NCBI RefSeq assembly: GCF_027943255.1
Contig: NC_072893.1
Location: 58,808,001-58,872,000 of the forward strand
DNA from: Anastrepha obliqua
Lineage: Eukaryota > Arthropoda > Insecta > Diptera > Tephritidae
Length of the DNA stretch: 64,000 bases
Direction: 5' to 3'
Below the pieces are notes generated by a model, which was not told where the DNA came from, did no database searches, and saw nothing but the letters and a program-made list of their open reading frames with translations. Made by a program: the position numbers and the translations under genes. This document shows, one piece after another, positions 57,220-64,000 of this stretch; position 1 is the stretch's first letter; the number at the start of each line of letters is the position of its first letter.

Positions 57220-58090
57220 ATGTCTACGTTCGTCCCGAAAAATACTCATTTGCGGGAAGTCATGCTTCGTTATTACCTTTTAAAGAAAAGTGCAGCTGAA
57301 ACGTATCGTATATTGGTCAATAATTACGGTAATCACGCTCCATCAAATACATGTTGTAAAGAGTGGTTTCGACGCTGCCAAAGTAGTAATTTCGACGTGA
57401 GTGATAAAGAGATACCGAAAAAGTTCGAAGATACTGAACTACAACAATTATTGGATGAAGACGCCTATCGGACCCTTGATGATATTTCTATACATAGAGT
57501 TGGATGCTGACAGATCAGACGTCGGTAAACGTTTGCACACGATAGGAATGGTTCAGAGAGCAGGTAACTAGGTGACACACCAATTGAAGGAAAGGGATAT
57601 CGAGAGACGTTTGGTGACGTATGAGATGCTTCTTGAATGGCCGAAAAGAAAAGGTTTTCTGTATCGCTTCGTCACTGGCGAAGAAAAATGGATCTATTAT
57701 GATAACCCTAAGCGTCGAAAATGTTGGAGCCTACCAGGTGAACCAGGTCCATCGACAGCGAAAAAAACCAATTCATCCCTCAAAGTTTATCTTGTGCATC
57801 TGGCGGGACCCGAAGGGTGTCATCTATTATGAACTCCTTAAACCATCTGAAACCATCACTGGCGATCGTTACCGAATGCAGCTAATGCGTTTGAGTCAAG
57901 CTTTCAAAGAAAAGCGGCCGGAATGGTACGATAGACATAACAAACTGATTTTGTTGCGTGACAACGGCAGGCCACACGTTGCTAAATCGGTCCAGAAATA
58001 TTTAGAGGGACTGAATTGGGAAATCTTGCCCCACCCGCCGTATTCCCCAGACATTACACCTTCGGATTACCATCTGTTCTGATTAATGCA
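57220..58090 (+). pseudogene. Mariner DD34D transposase, broken
   Basis: Starts MSTFVPKNTHLREVMLRYYL, like the intact copy at 37991, and continues to the LDDISIHRVG region with a stop. A new frame covers HQLKERDIERRLVTYEMLLE, FVTGEEKWIYYDNPKRR, and a third covers LCIWRDPKGVIYYELLKPSE, LLRDNGRPHVAKSV and PPYSPDITPSDYHLF, then a stop. The first catalytic Asp (TGDEKW) is Glu here, while Asp is kept in RDNGRPH and PSDY. The last 60 residues are gone. It is older than the copy at 37918 and not identical to it. Confidence 0.8.
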
Positions 58091-58446
58091 GTCAGCCCTT
58101 ATTGGAGAGCGGTTCACTTCTTAGGAGAGCAGAGAACATCGCAAACTGGCTCAATTAATGGATCAAATCAAATATCAAATATCAATTATCATTTAATTGT
58201 TCAAATAATTCATAACATTGGCTAAGAACGGACAGAAACTTACTCCCATAGCCAATATTTCAAAAAAATTCTTAAATTGCTATTTCTCAAACTGCATTAC
58301 ATTCAGTATTTTTTATTCTTCTCTTCAAAAGTTTTTTCATATTATAATATTTTTCATTCGCAATAGATATTAACTGTAATTTTTCGGCTATATTGGCATC
58401 GAAAATTCCGAAATCGAGTCCCTTTTACATCTTCATGCATACATAC
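58091..58446. other. Intergenic, nothing recognised
   Basis: AT-rich spacer without recognised features. Confidence 0.35.
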
Positions 58447-58448
58447 AG

Positions 58449-59410
58449 TGGCACAATAAAGAACTCGGACATACATATCATGCAGTTTCAAATTCAAAAT
58501 TTTTGTAAGAAATGCAAGTTAAATATTTTTATTTTGATATAAACAATTTATCATGCAGCATTCGCTAAATTGGGGCAAAAAAGAAATCGGACATCTGGCA
58601 TTATTGCGATTAGTTTTCACAATTAATTTTCTCTCGGTAGAACAGTGCAAAGTAAAAACAAATGTAATAGATTCAAGTAAAATTCCCTTCGTGTTTTGTT
58701 GAATAAAAATCCAAATTATAAACATGGGTAGACAGCGTGGGCGTGGGCAAATCTCAATTCAAGTCAGAAATTTAATTATTACTCATCATGAAAAAGGAAA
58801 ACCCGTTCGGGAAATCTCAGAAATAGTGGATAGAGCCCGTTCGACTGTATTCGACGAAACGTTTCAAAGAAACAAAAACCGTGGAAAATAAGAAGAAATC
58901 GAGACGACCACAACTATTTTCGGATGCAGATGAATTAGTGCAACAAATTATGAAAAACCCAAATTTGAGCGCTCTTAAGCTCGCAACAGAAGTCGCCGAA
59001 GACCTTAATATTAACTGCAAACCTGAAAGTATACGTGTAGTGTTTAATATTATAAAAGAATTGCACAATAGAATAAAATTTGCCAAGCGTCATGGGGATA
59101 AGGATTTCGAGTGCTGGAAGCACGTTTTATTTGCAGATGAAAGCAAGTTTAACATATTTAGGTCAGATGGGCAATCATATGCGCGCCGAAGACCTAATGA
59201 AGAGGTGCTGGAAAAAAACTTACGTCCGACAGTTGGACATCGGGGTAGCTCGGTAATGGTATGGGTTTGTATGTCCTCAGCTAATACTGGGAAATTTGTG
59301 CCTCATTAAGGGCAATATGGAGTAGAAGATGCTATTAAAGAAGAGTGGGTAAAATAGATCCTTTCACATGCCAGAAGCTGGTCGAATTCATGCCAAGAAG
59401 ATTGAATGCT
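58449..59410 (+). pseudogene. Tc1-like element, internally deleted
   Basis: The left end CAGTGGCACAATAAAGAACT with CGGACAT has a second, inner copy of the motif (GCAAAAAAGAAATCGGACAT, about 58575), an IR/DR-like layout. The transposase starts MGRQRGRGQISIQVRN, then ITHHEKGKPVREISEIVDR (HTH 1). After a shift come LSALKLATEVAEDLNINC (HTH 2) and HVLFADESKFNIFRSDG, with the first catalytic Asp, ending SSVMVWVCMSSANTGKFVPH. It then jumps to the C-terminus EEWVK (stop) and QKLVEFMPRRLNAV-like sequence at about 59340-59405. The second and third catalytic residues are deleted. Confidence 0.75.
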
Positions 59411-59411
59411 G

Positions 59412-60006
59412 TGAGACCGGAGCTTTTCCGACTACTTCAGGCCCGGCATTAGATGCTCTGATTGGTCTACTACCACTTGATGCTTTCATCCGAGGAGAGG
59501 CATTGAAGGCCATCTGCAGGCTGAAACACAATGGGATCTGATACGACCCCTATCCGCCATTGGAAAACAGAGAAGGTATGGACTTCGATCCAACGATTCT
59601 CTCCATGCCATTAAGAGTCGTACTTGAAAAGAGCTACAGTGTGATGCTGCCAGAGGCTCAGTTGTGGTCAAACTCTGAAAATGAGCCCGGCAAACACTGT
59701 TTTCGCATTTTCACCGAACACGGCTCCGGCTCTGGGGTGTACTTGGAATCCAGCAGGACAAAAATGCACTTTGCTCTTGGAATGCATGCATCGGTGTTTC
59801 AAGCGAATTTGTATGCTGTTCAAGAAGCGATGAACTTTGTTGTAGAAAACAGATGGAGAGGCAGATCTATATGTGTCTGCAGCGACAGCCAAGCTGCCCT
59901 CATGGCCTTAGACAGCCCCTCAACCACATCAGGGGTTGTCGAGTCCTGTAAATCTAGGCTGAACTATGTCGGTAGACATAATAGCCTGATGCTAACATGG
60001 GTCCCG
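59412..60006 (+). pseudogene. LINE reverse transcriptase end and RNase H fragment
   Basis: Begins SGPALDALIGLLPLDAFIRG and EALKAICRLKHNG, the usual thumb end of the reverse transcriptase. It continues in RNase H with HGSGSGVYLE, FALGMHASVFQANLYAVQEA, ICVCSDSQAALMAL and RLNYVGRHNSLMLTWVP. The first TDGSK block is decayed and QAE reads QAN. It ends exactly where a DD41D fragment begins, so the frame runs on into CTSLKNSRKYC of the other element. Both outer limits are junctions with other transposons. Confidence 0.7.
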
Positions 60007-60007
60007 T

Positions 60008-60597
60008 GCACGTCGCTCAAGAACAGCCGAAAATATTGCTGATGTAGACGAAAGTGTTGAAGAAAACCCAGGTTTGTCCATTCCTGATCGTTCTTTTGAA
60101 TTAGGCATTCCACAAATGTCATTACCCCGTATTTTGCATAAAGATTTGGGTCTTAAGGCTTATAAAGTCCAGTTAACACTAGAACTCAAGCCGGGAGATC
60201 ATCAACAATGTCGTTGAAAGGTATGAAAATGATCTGGAATTCCATCGAAAAATCATCTTGAGTGATGAGGCCTATTTCCACCTCGGTGGCTTCTGGGTCT
60301 CAGAAAATCCAAGAGTTATTGTTGAAAAGCCTCTCTATCCTCAACGTATGACTGTTTGATGCGGTTTATGGTCCAGCGGACTCATTGGACCTTACTTTTT
60401 CGAAAATGAAGCTGGAGCAACAGTTACGGTGAATGGATTGCGCTATCGAGAGATGATTAACGATTTTTTATGGCCAGAATTGGATGGTATTGATCTGGAC
60501 AACGTTTATTTTCAAGAAGACAGCGCTACGTGCCACACACGCAACGAAACCATTGATCTTTTATCAAAATAACACCTCTTATTGGAAAACCCTTTAC
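60008..60597 (+). pseudogene. DD41D (rosa-like) mariner, 5'-cut and internally deleted
   Basis: Begins GCACGTCGCTCAAGAACAGC, matching about 21760 in the other copy, and carries the linker, an IILSDEAYFHLGGF first block, NGLRYREMINDFLWPELDG and LDNVYFQEDSATCHTRN. It has the same jump to AACACCTCTTATTGG and CCCTTTACT as the copy at 21610. The second catalytic block QQD is QED. Shifts and stops are present. Confidence 0.75.
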
Positions 60598-62689
60598 TTA
60601 TGATGATGAAATACGAGTTTGTTCTACTTTTACATTAGTACTAAATTTGAAAGTATTCTTCTTTTATTAAACTAATAAAACATATAATAAACTAAAATTT
60701 TTCGCAATTTTAATACTTATCCGTTTAATCTACCACATTGTTTTGGAATTTACCACAATTTCTAAGACTTATCTACCACTAGAAAAATGCTTACAGACCA
60801 CAGACTGCGCAACACTCTGATGTGAACTAAAAAACCATACAATCTATCAACCTCTTGTAAATAAAACACTCAACGAGTTCTTCTAGAAGCTCAGATAACA
60901 CTCACTCAATCCTCGGTTCCCTTACTTTTCCTAAGGTAAACACATGGCAACTCACACAACTGTCCGTACAGTACGGTTGATAGTCCAAGAAATGTATGTA
61001 CATACATACATACATACATACATACATACATAAGTGAATAGAGCTATAAATTGTATCGCGAATGAAACAAAAAACTGGTGTCAAATGAAATAAAATTCTT
61101 TGCAATGTAAGCTCGTCAAAGCCTTCTTTTAAGGGAAATTTTGTGTATGAAATTATAAGCATTTCAAAGCCAAACAATTGTTGGTACATTAAAATAAAAT
61201 ACCGATTGATTAAAAACAAGAGGAATATGTGGGTAGAATACAATAAACCACCAAAGAGGTCCTTTATTGGAATCTGCGTGAACTGTATGGATTATTACTA
61301 TGTATATATTTTTTTTTTCAAGTAGTATAAAATAAAATAGTGGCTGCACAGCTTTTTTCGATGAAACCTATTTTTGGAGGGCACGTAGCCGAGTCAACAA
61401 AAAACAATTACTCGATTATGTGCACATGTGAATCAAGGAGGATAGATAGCCAGGTTTGAGCATCCGAGTAGCTCCAAAATTATGCGAGTAGCTCCAACTG
61501 CCAGTTTTTTCGTAAGCCAACTGCTGTCATGACCCATGTGACGTTAACCAAGCAGCTGATTCTTTCAAATTCACTTGGAGCCGTTTATCGGTCTGACCTT
61601 GGCCGCACCACTATAAATCTTTTCACCATTTATGTTATGTAAAGGATTTTTCAATATATAAAGTTTTACAAAAAATCGCATTTTTTGAAAGAAAGATTCA
61701 AAACTTAAAAAACAAAAAACAAATCATTCGAAAATACTTAATAAAACAAACTTCATAAAATATTAAAAAATTCAAACTGTAATGGTGAATATACAAGACT
61801 TGTTAGGGTTACGAATCCGGTCAACTTAAAAAATGTTATTAGGATAAAATGGCCTTTAAAGTTTTCCCTACGGTATGCATCAGGCTGAGAGAGTCCCAAA
61901 ATTTAAGGACCACAATTCAAAACAATTATTTTATAATACGTTTACAGTTTTTCGCACTTCACTCAAAATCCATAATTAAAAATCGCGATTTCCCCTACAA
62001 AATTTCTCTCACAAAATCTGAGATTATAAAATAATCCTTGATAATAACGATACTTTTTGACATACAACCCTGTGTTTCTATGTTATCGATCACTATTATT
62101 ACGAATGTAAGGAGAAACATCAAAATAAAAACTAAATGAAATGGATGCCGGCAAAGAAAATAGGCCTGTAAACATAATTCTAATATAATTAGTGTTAAAT
62201 ATTATTAATTATGGATTAATTTTACAGAAAAAAGCGTGTGTCCATAAACGTTTTGTCCTCTTATTACTTATTACAAATTGTAATATAGAATTTCCCATGC
62301 GTATTGCTGCCATAGTTTTTTGCAACCTCAGTAAACGTCGCATACGGATTTCCTCCAGCAGCCAATTGTATTTTCTTCATATCGTTAATAATAAACACCG
62401 AAATATTCCACCAAAATAATTTCTATGAAAAAAAACCTCTCAAAGCAGTATTGACAGCTGATTGTCAATTTTGCAGGTAATTTGCCATATGTAAACGGGT
62501 AGATTAATTCGGTGGATTTATAGGTGATTAATGCATATGGGAACGTATTATTAAGTGCATATAAGGCAACATTTTGTAGACATTTTTGAGCCAAAATTAT
62601 TTTTGGAGCAGTTCACTTTCAGCTCGTCTATCACCGGTACGAACAAATGTTTGAGTTACTGTATATACTATAAGTACATAAATAAATGT
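60598..62689. other. AT-rich intergenic DNA
   Basis: No gene. A (CATA)n run lies at 61001-61032. The stretch 61390-61620 is a dispersed repeat related to 41560-41800. The remaining frames have no domain features. Confidence 0.35.
61390..61620 (+). repeat. Dispersed repeat, copy 2
   Basis: Aligned blocks with 41560-41800: GTGACGTTAACCAAGCAGCT, GATTCTTTCAAATTCACTTG, TCGGTCTGACCTTGGCCGCA. In this copy GAGTAGCTCCAA occurs twice near 61465-61500. Confidence 0.45.
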
Positions 62690-62972
62690 CGTTTACACCC
62701 CTTTTAGATGTTTGGCTGTGCTCCTCCTCCCCTATGTGGTGTGCGTCTGGATGTTGTTCCACATATGGAGGGTTCTACAGTTTTAAGCCGACGCCAAACG
62801 GCAAATGGCTTTTATGAGAAGCCTTTCCCATGGCAGAAATACACTCGGAGGTTTGCCATTGTCTGCCGAGGACCGATTGCCCTCAGAAAAACTCTTTTCT
62901 ATCAATTGATGTTTCGTGCCTGGGGTTTCGAACCTGTGCACTTCCGTATGGTAATCGGCTACGGGGGCCGCC
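62690..62972 (-). mobile_element. SINE, reversed, older subfamily
   Basis: Complementary blocks TTTAAGCCGACGCCAAACGG, CATGGCAGAAATACACTCGG and GTTTGCCATTGTCTGCCGAG follow the family body. The head, read on the minus strand, has GGTTCGAAACCCC, a full polymerase III B-box match, and an A-box-like GTAGCCGATTACC that lacks about 10 bp found in other copies. The differing head suggests a separate subfamily. No target duplication was confirmed. Confidence 0.7.
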
Positions 62973-64000
62973 ACTTAGTTACTGTCTTCTAAAATATAAT
63001 ATATCAATGCGGCCTTTGTATACAGTTTTAAAAGTGTATTTAAATTGTGTACATACAATACATACATACAAATACAATGCATTCACTTTATTACCGTTGC
63101 TCTGGTTGCTATGGCAACGTGTTTTGATTACGTTTCGTATACATTTCGAAATGCTATACTTACACATTCGTAACATTTTGTTTTGCATTATTATGGAACA
63201 CTAAATTTTTTATTGTTTATAACAGAATGCCCATACTCACAGCTTTACAAGCTATGACGTAGGCTGCAAGCAATTTTGAAGATGCAGTATAGTGGCGTAT
63301 TTTGGCGGCAAAAAATCCATTTTTTGACCATTGGCATTCAAAAATCGAATGATGCAGTTTCAAAGTCTGACTAAGTAAAATACAAAATGTTTTTTTCTCA
63401 AAAGAAATATCTTGTCCTCAAATAATCTGAGTAAAGTAACTAAAGGATTCTACAGCGGGAACAGATAAATTTTAATGGCGTATACATATGTAAGAAATTT
63501 AAATTAACAAAATTTTAATGGTGTTTTTATTAAAACTGCATTTTCTTAGCGATTTCAAGAAAACATTATTTTGTTCGCGTAAACGATTCAAAAGATATGC
63601 GCGAATCAAAATTTCATTATAATAAACAGCGTTTGCACTTTTCCTTGGAAAAAAATTATGTAGACTCGGTCTTCTTACTACAAATAAATGAAAAAGAGTC
63701 CATTATGTTGATTTACGTGAAAAAAATCATCGCCAATCGCTAAGCAAACTTATAAAGGCCCCTATTATTCGCTGGTTGTCGAAGATCGAAAATCGAATGT
63801 CAATTTGGTATTATGAGCGGTGCAACCCTATCGAAATTTTCGTTGTTAACCGAATTTAGAGTCGAATGCAATTTTGCTTTCGATCGTGTAGCGTATTGTG
63901 GGAAAACTTGTTAAAGTGTAAGCTGTTTGCGATTATTTATGATTGTATAGTAACCAAATAATAAATATATACTAATTTTGTTAGTTTTATGCAGGTCGAA
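62973..64000. other. AT-rich intergenic DNA to the window end
   Basis: No supported gene, RNA or named repeat. Confidence 0.35.

Overview
The window looks like a stretch of intergenic, transposon-rich chromosome from a higher fly, most probably a tephritid fruit fly. The genes have short introns with GT/AG boundaries and clear insect-type proteins. Most of the DNA is AT-rich and filled with Tc1/mariner (including the DD41D group first recognised as 'rosa' in Ceratitis), PIF/Harbinger, tRNA-derived SINE and LINE remnants of kinds common in tephritids. The tephritid call is inference from repeat style; no host gene in the window was used to place the species. No rRNA gene, functional tRNA gene, CRISPR array or prokaryotic operon is seen.

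Only two host genes are well supported. A three-exon CacyBP/SIP homologue lies at 13912-14800 (+). A multi-exon zinc-finger/helix-turn-helix regulator lies at 31352-35631 (-); its 5' exon or exons are missing. Its six visible exons splice into one 1,036-residue frame: half a ZAD, three zinc fingers, two HTH domains, a run of 28 Asp, Gln-rich tracts and a Tc1/Paired-like segment. A possible first exon of another gene sits at 40140-40163 (+).

Layout: 1-13.1 kb holds relics of IS630/DD41D elements, TTAA-flanked repeats and a Harbinger deletion derivative split by a SINE. CacyBP follows at 13.9-14.8 kb. A LINE broken by a DD37D mariner lies at 15.4-18.8 kb. From 20 to 30 kb there are Harbinger MITE, DD41D, TTAA-family and RTE-like pieces. 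The zinc-finger gene occupies 31-36 kb. A four-part transposon nest (SINE, DD37D mariner, SINE, intact DD34D mariner) follows at 36.3-39.3 kb. An apparently complete two-gene PIF/Harbinger element lies at 42.7-46.1 kb, an approximately 850-bp GATA-containing hexamer array at 47.25-48.1 kb, and a string of mariner, foldback, LINE and Tc1 remnants at 48.7-60.6 kb. The remainder is AT-rich with CATA/TGTA microsatellites.

The strongest candidates for a working mobile system are two. The Harbinger element 42701-46126 has matched termini, a TAA target duplication, an intron-containing DDE transposase of 423 residues and a divergent-type companion MADF/BESS protein of 246 residues, with two deletion derivatives in the same window. 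The 1,286-bp mariner at 37918-39203 has matching inverted ends and an unbroken 348-residue DD34D transposase. A less understood item is a family of TTAA-flanked 0.6-0.8 kb elements (seven copies) with a shared internal core but no recognised protein.
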